64,000 nucleotides of DNA, from the NCBI RefSeq assembly GCF_015352425.1, contig NZ_JADKNH010000001.1:571937-635936 (forward strand). Reading direction: 5' to 3'. Origin of the DNA: Fusibacter ferrireducens (GTDB lineage: Bacteria; Bacillota; Clostridia; Peptostreptococcales; Acidaminobacteraceae). Below are positions 16,401 to 24,251 of this stretch, one piece after another. Both the position numbers and the translations under genes were made by a program. Within the stretch, counting starts at the first letter, position 1; each line of letters begins with the position of its first letter. The notes beneath the pieces were generated by a model. The model was not told the DNA's origin. It ran no database searches and worked only from the letters and a program-made list of their open reading frames with translations.

Positions 16401-18852
16401 AGTTATTATGATGTATTTGATAGACCATTAAGGCGCTATTACTAAAATAATCCTCGGATACGGGTTCATCTGTCCATTGATTTGTAGGGCCATATGGACC
16501 TAAATTTGTGAATATTTTTGTAGGATAATTAGTGTAAAATTGTTTTTGATATATGGCATTGTTTTTTGGATTGCTGTTATAGAGATCGCCATATTCAGAA
16601 TTTGTATTTGTAACTGCATTAGAGCTTGCATTTGAATCTAAATCTAACTGATAATACATGCCAGTAGTTTGAGAATATATGTTAGTGCTTTGAGAGTGTA
16701 TATTACTTTGAGAATACATGCTATCACTTTTGGAATGCATATTAATGCTTTGGGAAAGCATATTAGCACTTTGAGAACGCATGTTGACACTATGAGCCAT
16801 AGCCGTCGAATGCTCTTCGTTGACACGGCTGTTGAAAATGTTCTCAATAGAGGTTGTGTGGGCATCATAACCAACGGAGTCATTTGAATAAGTGCTTTGA
16901 GTAAAACGGTTTCGAGTATAATTATTTAGCGTATTACTGCTCTGAGTATTGACATTTTGAATATGATTTTTTTGAGTATCACTATTTTGAGTGTTACCGC
17001 TTTGAACATTAATATTCTGAACTGAGTATAGTCTGCTGTATGGCATCTTATTGGGGTTATCCATATGATCGATAAACGTATTTTCTATAACTTTATTGTT
17101 AATAACGGTCTGATGAATCTGAGCATCATTGTTTACAAACTGTTCTTTGAGAAGCATTTGTCTGTTGATTAGGTTTAAGCTCCTATAGAGCGCATTCTCT
17201 TCATATTTTTCGTATCCTTCGTAAGGAGAATCCATCCAATTTTCCTGAATGTCTATGTGGTATAATCCCTCACGTGTTCTCAACAAATGAGTTGCAACCA
17301 AAGCCCTGTTTTTTTCAAGGAAACTTGGATGGTTGAATATGCTCAGATTAGAGTTTGTATAACCTTTTGCTTTGGTGAATGCATTTGTTTCAATACGCGT
17401 ATTTGTTTTAAGAGGGCTATTTAAATTGTCTATATTCACGATGTCATTCACTTGAATATTATTTTGAACAGACTTAATCATACTGTTCAGAAAACGACTA
17501 TTTTTCTTTTGAGTACTGTACAAAGTATTTAACTTATTTAAAGTATCTAAGGTATCTAAGGCATCTAACGTATTTAAAATATTTAAATAGTTCAAATTAT
17601 CTGAATTGATCTCATAATTTAAATTTGAGTTCGCAGTTAGATGGCTATCATCATTTATTTTTGAACTAATTTCTTGATTATACATCTCCCTATTGACAGG
17701 GTATTGAAACATCCTATTCATTCGGTTTTCATGAGCATTCAATTGCATTTTTAAAAAATGCTCATTTTTTATAAGCGTGTCATTGGGAGTGATAAAGTAT
17801 TTGTTTTTAAGCATCTTATTGCTTGTGTCCATACGAACAACTTGATCTTGCTTAAAAATATTCAGCCATTTCGGCGATTGAATGTGGCTATTCACTTCAT
17901 CATAAAAGAGCTCTCGTTTGTGATCTGCATAACTTCTATAGATAAAGCGATTTGAAGTCTGATTTATATAATGAGCTAGCGGCATTGAAACTTCAGTAGC
18001 GGTGAGCAGTTGTACTGCCGACCACTGAGTATATCGCTCGGTAGCGTGGTTTTCAGAATTTAATGGAACCGATTTTTGATTTCGACCCAACAATCGATTG
18101 ATGAGTTTAGAAAAAAAGTGCGGTTCAGATGTTGAGGTTTCAAACACATGGATATCATCGTTTATAGCATATAATTTGGCATAGGCATTTAATCCCGCTA
18201 TATTATTATGACCATAATTGTTTTTAAAATAATTTGCATCTTGATGTAGCATAATTTGGCCATATTCAGGCGCATTGGGATTATATTTGTAAGGCGGTAT
18301 ATCAACACCGTTCTCCATATTGGTATCGGATTTATCCAGAGTTTGTGACTTGCTATTTTGACTTTCAGTGCGCGCTCCTAAATACTTTATGGTATAACGG
18401 TCTATATACTTATTCCCAACTTCACTTTGTGATATAGAATGTGCAAACTGTTTAACTGGATATAAACTCATATTCAAATCAATGAGTTTCTGTACTTCTT
18501 GGTGATTGATGATGGGATTCAGATGCTCTGTGTTGATCAGTGTATTGATCAGTTGTAATTGCTGATGGATCACATTTATCGGTTTGCGAGCATCGCTATT
18601 TTGGATATATTGACGGTTGACGTGTACGGTGTTATGGGCATTATAAATCATAGGGTTATTTTCTATGATGGTTTGGATGGCTGCACTCTGTTCATCGCTG
18701 GCTGCTTCCTGCATTAACAAGTAGATCAGATCCATTAACGGCCAAGAGATCATAGACTGCCCTTTATAATGTGTCAGAATTTCTATGGCAAATTGTGATT
18801 TTAAAAGTATTGGAAAGGGTTTAATCATTGGTTTCAACGTTTCATTCACCAT
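13402..18852 (-). CDS. Giant low-complexity protein, tape-measure candidate of the eCIS
   Basis: 1816 aa from ATG 18852, which has AAAGGTGA six nt upstream (a GTG at 18861 overlaps that site). Very rich in Asn, Ser, His, Gln and Tyr. Clear internal repeats: a Leu-Asn/Asp-Thr triplet run near residues 425-450, and a heptad of the form SQSxNMx near residues 690-745, encoded by 21-bp units at about 16660-16800. A Lys/Arg-rich helix lies near 1590-1640, and the end reads KIADQVYKRVTDRVERERRR, a helical terminus I associate with large eCIS proteins at this locus. By position (tube, assembly chaperone, this gene, LysM hub) it matches a phage tape measure, but the disordered composition is unusual and no homology is recognised; cargo or tether roles remain possible. 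Confidence 0.6.
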   Translation of the reverse strand: MVNETLKPMIKPFPILLKSQFAIEILTHYKGQSMISWPLMDLIYLLMQEAASDEQSAAIQTIIENNPMIYNAHNTVHVNRQYIQNSDARKPINVIHQQLQLINTLINTEHLNPIINHQEVQKLIDLNMSLYPVKQFAHSISQSEVGNKYIDRYTIKYLGARTESQNSKSQTLDKSDTNMENGVDIPPYKYNPNAPEYGQIMLHQDANYFKNNYGHNNIAGLNAYAKLYAINDDIHVFETSTSEPHFFSKLINRLLGRNQKSVPLNSENHATERYTQWSAVQLLTATEVSMPLAHYINQTSNRFIYRSYADHKRELFYDEVNSHIQSPKWLNIFKQDQVVRMDTSNKMLKNKYFITPNDTLIKNEHFLKMQLNAHENRMNRMFQYPVNREMYNQEISSKINDDSHLTANSNLNYEINSDNLNYLNILNTLDALDTLDTLNKLNTLYSTQKKNSRFLNSMIKSVQNNIQVNDIVNIDNLNSPLKTNTRIETNAFTKAKGYTNSNLSIFNHPSFLEKNRALVATHLLRTREGLYHIDIQENWMDSPYEGYEKYEENALYRSLNLINRQMLLKEQFVNNDAQIHQTVINNKVIENTFIDHMDNPNKMPYSRLYSVQNINVQSGNTQNSDTQKNHIQNVNTQSSNTLNNYTRNRFTQSTYSNDSVGYDAHTTSIENIFNSRVNEEHSTAMAHSVNMRSQSANMLSQSINMHSKSDSMYSQSNIHSQSTNIYSQTTGMYYQLDLDSNASSNAVTNTNSEYGDLYNSNPKNNAIYQKQFYTNYPTKIFTNLGPYGPTNQWTDEPVSEDYFSNSALMVYQIHHNNLNSNFQGALRHILLSTLETVSRFDNLETVSLNSRETVFNESVQRLADGSIESSNNSMLSFTGDSINSLQKIKAFNAFYTNTIIEKKNALENLEAFSQKILNRFSSIGDEKIDNQIKYYLEHLESLKFLSQGRYQDAQEYIKLRESTVDLKRNLSPTDLSQSSSQPMNIPLSLYQSINSENWAQHTILPANLFLTHRLHNLNHLSRDDRSEAQFKLTSTSSIDYMISSTTQVTNGPQSLIHLAASLVNQSNRFLEQHHFYYKNRFQANKDSFLQTEIREDESNNFTLKKSILNPRYEHKSTQTDSNQMFSDKVFSSQMNSNYAISKQAISNQNTLNPSVFVEASHHQVILNSIAPENAFKHTFKQTFRHTFNMLYRFEPIAIQSSGLSLKSNRLINPKVQAKRRSVPNSKPRAIFISESREEAVSVFNLKKIIDSKPFIANLEHKQFQWIKGILTNVHLYSDYSKTLYNTVISSDIEKEVLYENSATKHSSFPLHKRHLINNQRIKQLTEQLVNQTTVHKLSPITIDAQLDTVVNVKTNLKPKMVSSYQVIQLSSMNRKTMNSNYNSQNRDHYNCYPIHISDHGDFINYADRNVVNSNHAHHNYNQIHDININNIYSNHINRASIDNSHKSDYNTDEFSHNISSNNLRPIRLIKTNNNIKETQNHVIKTHNSMSINPKIITLKLNHPTFNPDQSSPDHTHYFSSKWQNTVILKNGDESIKLTLNTSYLRQRIAPIKQTESSSVDYTHEISLLMAELENTQMSSDKIKGRKQKKAARKNAEKRKAIEREIEHIKFQSKLQQQRQKKVHNQYPELVPAYVYQSLAEVHKKLDHALIVQRQLHYKNQFVKSKDENKQGLNLSEKTVQTISNYAEHMKKSMNHTKVLHNMKTVSLNNNRVQMSTYLLQKQTPVNLTHHTDQVMSYSEVESSRLSHKTVTREVIREVMTAPEMTSVLPKDHQESAQVVENTVAPSPETINIDKIADQVYKRVTDRVERERRRRGL

Positions 18853-18869
18853 ATTGCTCACCTTTTTTA

Positions 18870-18907
18870 AAAGATAAGGGGCAGTAGCTATTGCGCCCCT
18901 TATCTTT
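18870..18907 (-). terminator. Perfect 13-bp hairpin between tube 2 and the giant gene (possible attenuator)
   Basis: AAAGATAAGGGGC at 18870-18882 and its exact reverse complement at 18895-18907 enclose a 12-nt loop. Read on the minus strand the hairpin is followed by TTTTAAAAAAGG, a short U run, and then by the start of the giant gene. It may partly stop transcription after the high-copy sheath and tube genes. Confidence 0.6.
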
Positions 18908-18948
18908 AGATTTTATAGAATGTAACTTACAATCTTGTAATTAGAGTA

Positions 18949-18983
18949 TTGCCGATCTTACTTTAGGTTGCCGATCTTACTTT
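18949..18983. repeat. 19-bp-spaced direct repeat at the 3' end of tube 2
   Basis: TTGCCGATCTTACTTT occurs twice, at 18949-18964 and 18968-18983. The second copy contains the stop codon of the tube 2 gene. It looks like a slippage duplication of the gene end; no function is evident. Confidence 0.6.
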
Positions 18984-19405
18984 TCCTTAAGCCCCTGATG
19001 TTTGAGTTCGATTTTTTCAACAGCTATTTCTTTACCCACTGCATCAAGGCTGGGACCAGACCATTTTACTGGCAAAGCGTTTTCAATTTGCCAAGTACGA
19101 ATGGTTTCACCCGTTTCATTCCACAACTCAATGGTGCCATTTTTACGAACGAATTTACCAATTTGGATGTCTTGAAACCATTTGATCAGTTTAGTGACTT
19201 CGCCAGTCCCCCGCTCTAAAACCAAATGACCACTCTTTTTATTTTTTGGAAATTCCAGCACGTAGTCATTGACGCCACCCTCATTGTAGGGCTCAAATTC
19301 CAGTTCGATATCCAGTCCAGATACTTTGCTAAAACTCATTTTTATGTCGCCAATTTCCACTTTAAAGAGCCAATTCATACCATAATCATAAATATTGTTT
19401 GCCAT
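18977..19405 (-). CDS. Tail tube protein 2 (gp19/Afp5-like)
   Basis: 142 aa from ATG 19405 (MANNIYDYGMNWLFKVEIG), which has GTGAGG upstream; the longer frame to 19438 has no binding site. It is a gp19-type tube protein: FSKVSGLDIELEFEPYNEGG, then LVLERGT, a LIKWFQDI helix and KWSGPSLDAVGKEIAVEKIELKHQGL. It differs clearly from tube 1, as Afp5 does from Afp1, and is probably the first ring or rings on the hub, adapting hub symmetry to the main tube. Lies between the DUF6760 segment and the giant gene. Confidence 0.9.
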   Translation of the reverse strand: MANNIYDYGMNWLFKVEIGDIKMSFSKVSGLDIELEFEPYNEGGVNDYVLEFPKNKKSGHLVLERGTGEVTKLIKWFQDIQIGKFVRKNGTIELWNETGETIRTWQIENALPVKWSGPSLDAVGKEIAVEKIELKHQGLKEK

Positions 19406-19472
19406 AAGCCTCACCCATTGATGTTGAATCAGATTCATTCAACTTTATTCAACACATCTAATTTTATTCAAG

Positions 19473-19667
19473 TCATCTAATATCGAATACATTTTCTGGT
19501 GCATCGTTCACTTTTTTATGAATCACGGATATTTCGTCACACCATTTTCGCCGCTCTCTATGATCCATGTGCATTATTTGATCATGATCCCAGTGAAAAT
19601 AGTATGCGATAAAAGCCACTTCTTCGTATAATCGTTTAACGGGATAAGGGGCTATCCTTCCTGATGA
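19473..19667 (-). CDS. DUF6760 segment lacking a standard start, probably made by -1 frameshift
   Basis: About 64 codons (TCA at 19667-19665 to the TGA at 19475-19473). The reading contains RLYEEVAFIAYYFHW and MDHRERRKWCDEI, the diagnostic DUF6760 motif of small proteins found after tube genes in eCIS loci (Afp6 position). In this frame there is no ATG, GTG or TTG before the conserved core; the only candidates near the AGGAAGG are ATA and GTT. The frame is entered exactly by a -1 slip on the T7 heptamer at 19673-19667 in the upstream chaperone gene. The product would then be a 183-aa chaperone-DUF6760 fusion. Alternative: initiation at ATA, or a sequencing error in the T7 run. Confidence 0.7.
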   Translation of the reverse strand, partial: SSGRIAPYPVKRLYEEVAFIAYYFHWDHDQIMHMDHRERRKWCDEISVIHKKVNDAPENVFDIR

Positions 19668-20023
19668 AAAAAATCAACATGTACTCCAAATTTTTTACCA
19701 CAGCTTGGACATACGGCATCATAGCTTGGCACCTCCATTTGATTGATACGTGAGTATAAATCTTGAAGATAAGCCAAATCTGCCGTGAAAAGTTTTTCGA
19801 TTGTTTTTGTGTCAATTGCTCTAAGATCCCCAAGTTTGACGATCACTCTTGATAATAAAATGATGGTCAAATAGCCAGGATTTTGTTGAACGCGCGCATC
19901 TTTCATCGGTAAGATTTCATCAGCTGCCGTTGCCAGTCTCATAACGCCTTCACGGTGCAAGTTGCCATCTTGATCAATAAATCCCTTAGGGAGTACGAAG
20001 TTAAATTCCGTTTGGAATGCCAT
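19652..20023 (-). CDS. Tail assembly chaperone-like protein (TAC)
   Basis: 123 aa. FNFVLPKGFIDQDGNLHREG, then RLATAADEILPMKDARVQ and LTIILLSRVIVKLGDL match the eCIS phage-tail-assembly family (relatives of phage TAC proteins E/41/14). A CPSCGKKF half zinc site lies near the C-terminus. TAC proteins in phages coat the tape measure and recruit tube subunits. The last codons contain GAT TTT TTT CAT, a perfect slippery heptamer in the correct frame, with a short hairpin (GGATA/TATCC, 6-nt loop) 9 nt downstream that holds the TAG stop. Strong GGAGG precedes ATG 20023. Confidence 0.82.
   Translation of the reverse strand: MAFQTEFNFVLPKGFIDQDGNLHREGVMRLATAADEILPMKDARVQQNPGYLTIILLSRVIVKLGDLRAIDTKTIEKLFTADLAYLQDLYSRINQMEVPSYDAVCPSCGKKFGVHVDFFHQEG
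19653..19673 (-). promoter_or_regulatory. Putative -1 programmed frameshift site
   Basis: The heptamer T TTT TTT occupies 19673-19667 in the X XXY YYZ phase of the TAC frame (GAT TTT TTT). Nine bases later a GGATA...TATCC hairpin (19657-19642) overlaps the zero-frame stop. The -1 frame continues into the DUF6760 motif. This mirrors the gpG/gpGT arrangement of many tailed phages. Confidence 0.6.
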
Positions 20024-20056
20024 ATGATTTACCTCCTCACTTTGCTTTTATAGACT

Positions 20057-20488
20057 CTATGCAGTTCTTGTCAAACCTTCATGTGCAAGTTCCATGGATT
20101 CAAATGCAACCTCTGATCCACTTGCATTAAAGTCCGGAGCTGTGTATTTCACAGGCCATGCATTGATCAATTGCCATGATGCCGCGTCGTCGCCAGCTTC
20201 ATCTATAGAAGTAATGGTCACTGTTTTACGTTCTACCGTACCTTCAGCGATATCATTTAACCACTCGTAGAGCACCATTGAATCTGAAGTCCCCCATTTT
20301 AGAGTGACATTGCCATATTTAATTAAACCCGGTAATTTTCTCGGTGTGATCACATCATCGCCTTCTCTGTATTCGATGACGTCCATGGTTGCGTCAAAAC
20401 CGGTTACATCGCTGAAGCCACCTGCTTCGAGCCCATCTATTTCCAATCTAAATCTAAAATTACGATATGGATGTTTACTTTCAGCCAT
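20057..20488 (-). CDS. Tail tube protein 1 (gp19/Afp1-like)
   Basis: 143 aa. YRNFRFRLEIDGLEAGGFSD, then VTGFDATMDVIEYREGDD, LPGLIKYGNVTLKWG and the C-terminal NASGSEVAFESMELAHEGL are typical gp19/Afp1 tube signatures. Probably the main inner tube, hexameric rings stacked inside the sheath. It lies directly after the sheath gene and before the assembly chaperone. GGAGG before ATG 20488. Confidence 0.93.
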   Translation of the reverse strand: MAESKHPYRNFRFRLEIDGLEAGGFSDVTGFDATMDVIEYREGDDVITPRKLPGLIKYGNVTLKWGTSDSMVLYEWLNDIAEGTVERKTVTITSIDEAGDDAASWQLINAWPVKYTAPDFNASGSEVAFESMELAHEGLTRTA

Positions 20489-20556
20489 TGTATTTTCCTC
20501 CTTACATTAGCTATTTAAAGATGTTGAGTGTATTTTCTCAATCGGGATTAGGATGA

Positions 20557-22272
20557 TCATTCACTTGTTTTTTGAGTAATTCTAAAGATGACAAACTCTG
20601 CAGGTTTTACAGGTGCAACACCGATAACACAGACTAATCTGCCGTTATCAATATCATCTTTAGACATGGTCGTCCTACCGATATCCACGAAAAATGCTTC
20701 GCCAGGAGTCGTTCCAGCCAGTGCACCAGTACGCCATACACCCGTTAAGAAAACATCAATCGTACGTTTTACTCTACTCCAAAGGGCCTCATCATTTGGT
20801 TCAAAGACAACCCAATTGGTGTTGACACGAATAGATTCTTCAAGGAAAATAAAGAGTCTTCTAACGTTGATATATTTCCACATGGAATTGGAAGATAAAG
20901 TTCTTGCCCCCCAGACTCTAATACCTTGACCTGTAAAGATTCTGATGAGGTTAACGCCTTTTGGATTGAGGATGTCTTGTTCCCCTTTGCCATAAATGGT
21001 ACTGAGGCCAACCACACCACTTACAGTTTCGTTTGCAGGTGCTTTAAAGACACCTCTTGAATTATCTGTTCTTGCATAAATACCCATCATTGCACCTGAT
21101 GGTGGCAAGTAAGTATTTTTTTTGTCCAGTGGGTCAAAGACTTCAAGCCAAGGATGATAAATAGCCGCATAATCTGAATCATACATATCTCTATGCGTGA
21201 GCACATCAGCTACTTTTGCGGCATCTCTAGGAATATCTAAAACCGCAAAACGACTCTTTGTGTTTTCACAGTGTGCAATTAAAGCCATTTGAACGTTAGG
21301 ATCGACGTTACCAGGAACAGCCATAATGCTTACATTGTCATTTTCAAGGAAAGATTGGATGCCTGTTCGTTTGCCAGGACCATCATCAGTACCCATGTAT
21401 TCAGCTGCTGTTACAGCACTAATATCACCATCTGAACCATTGTATAACCCAAATACAAATGAGCCATCTTCTTTTTGAGATAAGGCCATGTAAGGTGACG
21501 CTTCGGCACTTTCATTTTTTAAGATTTCAACACTGACGAGAACGGATTTTGCGAGTTTCTTGCCAATATAATTGAATCCAGCAACATTTAGAGAGACGAA
21601 TTCGTAGCTTTCTAAAACATCTTGAAAACCAACTTCCATGTGAAATTCACATGTGGTCAATGTTTTCACTGCAAGTAGCCCCGTATCCACAACGTCACCT
21701 TCAAATGGTGTTTTAAAAGTTAACACGCCTTCAACAGAAGTTTCTATGACGTTTTCAACTTTTGTCTCTCCATCGCTGAAAAGAACCACATCACCAGCAT
21801 TGAAGCCATTTGCGCTTTTAACTTTGTATTTAGTACCGCCCATAGCATCTTCAATAACTTCTAAAATCTGTGTCTTTGCTTTGCTTGCAGGTGTCAATTT
21901 AACTCGGATATTGTTACCCCACAATCCTGGATTTTTAGCTTTGATCTTAACCCATTCATTGAGTTCAATTTCTGCTGCTTTTGCATCTTCTGGCGCCACT
22001 CTCATAATATAAGCTCTGCCGCCACCATTTAAGAAAAACTGCTCTACTGCATAAGCTAAATATCTGTGTTCATGATAAACACTTTCGGGTAAATAGCCGC
22101 CATAAGTTCTCTTAAAATCGGATATATTGGTTACAAGTTCTGGAGCGCCTATGACAGCTCCTCTTTGAGCCATACCAACAAAACCAGCTGTTGAAGTACT
22201 GACACCTTCCATAGGACGAGGACCACTTTCGAATTCTTCCACGTAAACACCGGGAGATAAATATTCCGCCAT
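20557..22272 (-). CDS. Contractile tail sheath protein
   Basis: 571 aa, single sheath gene (Afp2-4 class). N-terminus AEYLSPGVYVEEFESGPRP is the classic sheath start; STAGFVGMAQRG follows. The conserved C-terminal domain has GVNLIR..GQGIRVWGARTLS, then WKYINVRRLFIFLEESI and a final domain with VCVIGVAPVKPAEFVIFRI. The middle insert (about residues 110-240) is probably surface exposed. It contracts to drive the tube into a target. Only one sheath paralogue is present, fewer than in Afp. GGAGG lies upstream of ATG 22272, with a longer spacer than usual. Confidence 0.95.
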   Translation of the reverse strand: MAEYLSPGVYVEEFESGPRPMEGVSTSTAGFVGMAQRGAVIGAPELVTNISDFKRTYGGYLPESVYHEHRYLAYAVEQFFLNGGGRAYIMRVAPEDAKAAEIELNEWVKIKAKNPGLWGNNIRVKLTPASKAKTQILEVIEDAMGGTKYKVKSANGFNAGDVVLFSDGETKVENVIETSVEGVLTFKTPFEGDVVDTGLLAVKTLTTCEFHMEVGFQDVLESYEFVSLNVAGFNYIGKKLAKSVLVSVEILKNESAEASPYMALSQKEDGSFVFGLYNGSDGDISAVTAAEYMGTDDGPGKRTGIQSFLENDNVSIMAVPGNVDPNVQMALIAHCENTKSRFAVLDIPRDAAKVADVLTHRDMYDSDYAAIYHPWLEVFDPLDKKNTYLPPSGAMMGIYARTDNSRGVFKAPANETVSGVVGLSTIYGKGEQDILNPKGVNLIRIFTGQGIRVWGARTLSSNSMWKYINVRRLFIFLEESIRVNTNWVVFEPNDEALWSRVKRTIDVFLTGVWRTGALAGTTPGEAFFVDIGRTTMSKDDIDNGRLVCVIGVAPVKPAEFVIFRITQKTSE

Positions 22273-22327
22273 AATTTGTCCTGGTGATGGTTATAACCAC
22301 ACCAGTTCCTCCTTTCAAAATTGGTTG

Positions 22328-22837
22328 TTAAAATTTTGTCTTTAATGTATCTAACGTCATAGTACCTAGAATGACACTTTCTATGGACTCTTGAAATATG
22401 TCTAAGATGTCCACATACATAAAGAAAGTTTCAATAGTTTGCATTGCATGGTCAACCGAATCCTTCGTATCAACCATGACGTAACGAAAATGCACTTTAC
22501 TGTTTTGAACACCAAAGTGACCAATTGGCATTCTTGTATTGATAAATGAGATCAGTGTCTCAACTAAAGGGATTTGGGTTGCATTCAGTTCTATTGGCAA
22601 TTCTGTAAAGAACTGAAGCAACATGATATTGGTTTCTTCCTCTGAAAGCTCTAACAGATATGCTAAGTTGACAAGCTGTTCTCGTCCTTTGTAGTCCTTT
22701 TCAGCTGAAACGAGTAACGTAGACATATCCAACAATTGATTTTTTTCAAGAACTTTGGTTTTGACCTCTATTTCTGCGAATTTTTCGTGTAAATATTGGA
22801 TTTTACGGAGTGCGAGTGTTTCATTGTCAATTGCCAT
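22328..22837 (-). CDS. Small unknown eCIS protein, YbjN/secretion-chaperone-like appearance
   Basis: 169 aa between the cargo-like gene and the sheath. The C-terminal half (VHFRYVMVDTKDSVDHAMQT, then a hydrophobic helix with FFMYVDILDIFQESI) has the strand-strand-helix look of YbjN or type III chaperone folds; this is an impression, not a recognised match. N-terminal 60 residues are a charged helix. Position next to the cargo candidates makes a cargo-loading chaperone possible. No catalytic motif. Confidence 0.6.
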   Translation of the reverse strand: MAIDNETLALRKIQYLHEKFAEIEVKTKVLEKNQLLDMSTLLVSAEKDYKGREQLVNLAYLLELSEEETNIMLLQFFTELPIELNATQIPLVETLISFINTRMPIGHFGVQNSKVHFRYVMVDTKDSVDHAMQTIETFFMYVDILDIFQESIESVILGTMTLDTLKTKF

Positions 22838-22868
22838 TATTCAGCCATCCTTTCTATTCTTGAGTTTT

Positions 22869-24221
22869 TTAGCCTTCAAAGAGTTTTATAAACATTTTGT
22901 AGGCATTTGCTTTGCCTTTTTTCTTATCAGAATCGCTAGCAGCTGTTTTGGCCTGAGTTGCAACTTTGTTGAGTTTGCCTGAATCCACACCTGTTGCATC
23001 CACCATGTCTTTCGCTTCTGAATACTCTGATTTATTTTCAGGGGTGTCATAAGTGCTTGGCAAGCCACCGATGACTTCCATCAAATATTGCGTATATTGA
23101 GAGCCTTTATCACGACCGCCCCGACCTTGATAGGCGCCCACTGCGGCATCTCCAATAGTTGAGGTCACATCTGCAGAGTCAAGCGCTAAATCTATGCCAC
23201 CTGCGATGCTCTCAGCCACTAAACTGCCGCCAAAGGTACTCACAAGTGATGCAATTTTGCCTGTAATTGCGGCAATCTTGGCAACAATTGTACCTGCACC
23301 TTTTATTTCTTTATTGCGATTGCCTCTTCTTAAGCGATCTTGAATTAAAAATTTAGTGATGTCTTTTAACTCCTCTTTCTCTGAGTCCGTGAGATTGGCC
23401 TTTCCTCTGAGTTCATCTCTTCTTGCCTTCATGGTTTTTTCATCAACTGTAATATCCGTCTTCTTCCACAGCCTGCGTATGTTAAAACGGCCTACTTTTT
23501 TTATCATGGACTTGCCCTGTGTTTCTCCCTCGGACTCAATCGGTCTATTCATATACTTTTCTTTGAAAAGCCGACGGCTGTCATTCATTCTAACTCTTGC
23601 TCGATCTGCTTTAATAACCTTATAAACTGCAATTGCCGCTTCAATGGCATCTATGACCATACCGAGGCCTGGTATGACTTTGAATCCTTTGAGCACGGTG
23701 CCACCGAACCCTTCAATAACATCGACGATATTGCCAGCCATATCGAAGGCAGCGTTAGCAGTCTCTTTGCCGAGTTCAGCAGCTTTTTCTTTACCAGAGG
23801 CATCTGATTTCATAATGGCATAAGCATTTTTAATATAGCCGATAAAAGTCAGTGCCGCACCTGCAATACCATTGCCATTGCTCCAACCATCAAGGGCATT
23901 TTCAGCCATTTCTAGTGAGGATGCAACGACGCCTGATGCAGTGACACCCGTTTCGGCAACTGTTTGCGTGTGATCCAACACCTCGGATTCTTTGGGATCA
24001 TCTGCTAAAAAAGTGGCTTCATCACCGATTTTGTAACCGTTGAAGACCTCGTGCATATTTTTAATACCTTTTAAACTGTCTGCTGAAATCGCACTATGCC
24101 GCGCCCGTGTCTGTTCATTTAAAGATTCCATTTTGGATTTAGGGACTGCAGCAGGTTGTTCAGTGGTTTCTTCAGTCGATGCATCAGGCACTTTTCGCAA
24201 CTGATTGCTATCTACAGACAT
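22869..24221 (-). CDS. Candidate eCIS cargo with hydrophobic helices
   Basis: 450 aa. Residues 1-45 are polar and disordered. Three long Gly/Ala-rich hydrophobic helices lie at about 118-137 (GIAGAALTFIGYIKNAYAIM), 172-203 (GLGMVIDAIEAAIAVYKVI) and 309-348 (IVAKIAAITGKIASLVSTF). A charged segment with KKTDITVDEKTMKARRDELR lies between. Such alternation is seen in the C-terminal parts of DUF4157-type eCIS cargos and in membrane-inserting toxins, but the DUF4157 HExxH motif is absent. No signal peptide. Strong AAGGAG before ATG 24221. Cargo or effector role is inferred from composition and position upstream of the sheath. Confidence 0.55.
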   Translation of the reverse strand: MSVDSNQLRKVPDASTEETTEQPAAVPKSKMESLNEQTRARHSAISADSLKGIKNMHEVFNGYKIGDEATFLADDPKESEVLDHTQTVAETGVTASGVVASSLEMAENALDGWSNGNGIAGAALTFIGYIKNAYAIMKSDASGKEKAAELGKETANAAFDMAGNIVDVIEGFGGTVLKGFKVIPGLGMVIDAIEAAIAVYKVIKADRARVRMNDSRRLFKEKYMNRPIESEGETQGKSMIKKVGRFNIRRLWKKTDITVDEKTMKARRDELRGKANLTDSEKEELKDITKFLIQDRLRRGNRNKEIKGAGTIVAKIAAITGKIASLVSTFGGSLVAESIAGGIDLALDSADVTSTIGDAAVGAYQGRGGRDKGSQYTQYLMEVIGGLPSTYDTPENKSEYSEAKDMVDATGVDSGKLNKVATQAKTAASDSDKKKGKANAYKMFIKLFEG

Positions 24222-24251
24222 ATGATCAACTCCTTTTCACAACCATTTTTC

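Noticed and set aside
16660..16800. 21-bp tandem repeats as a CRISPR array
   Set aside because: The units are in frame and encode the SQSxNMx heptads of the giant protein; there are no unique spacers.
19636..19833. 65-codon minus-strand frame overlapping the chaperone gene
   Set aside because: It is a third reading frame with no family motif; the conserved DUF6760 motif is in the -1 frame instead.
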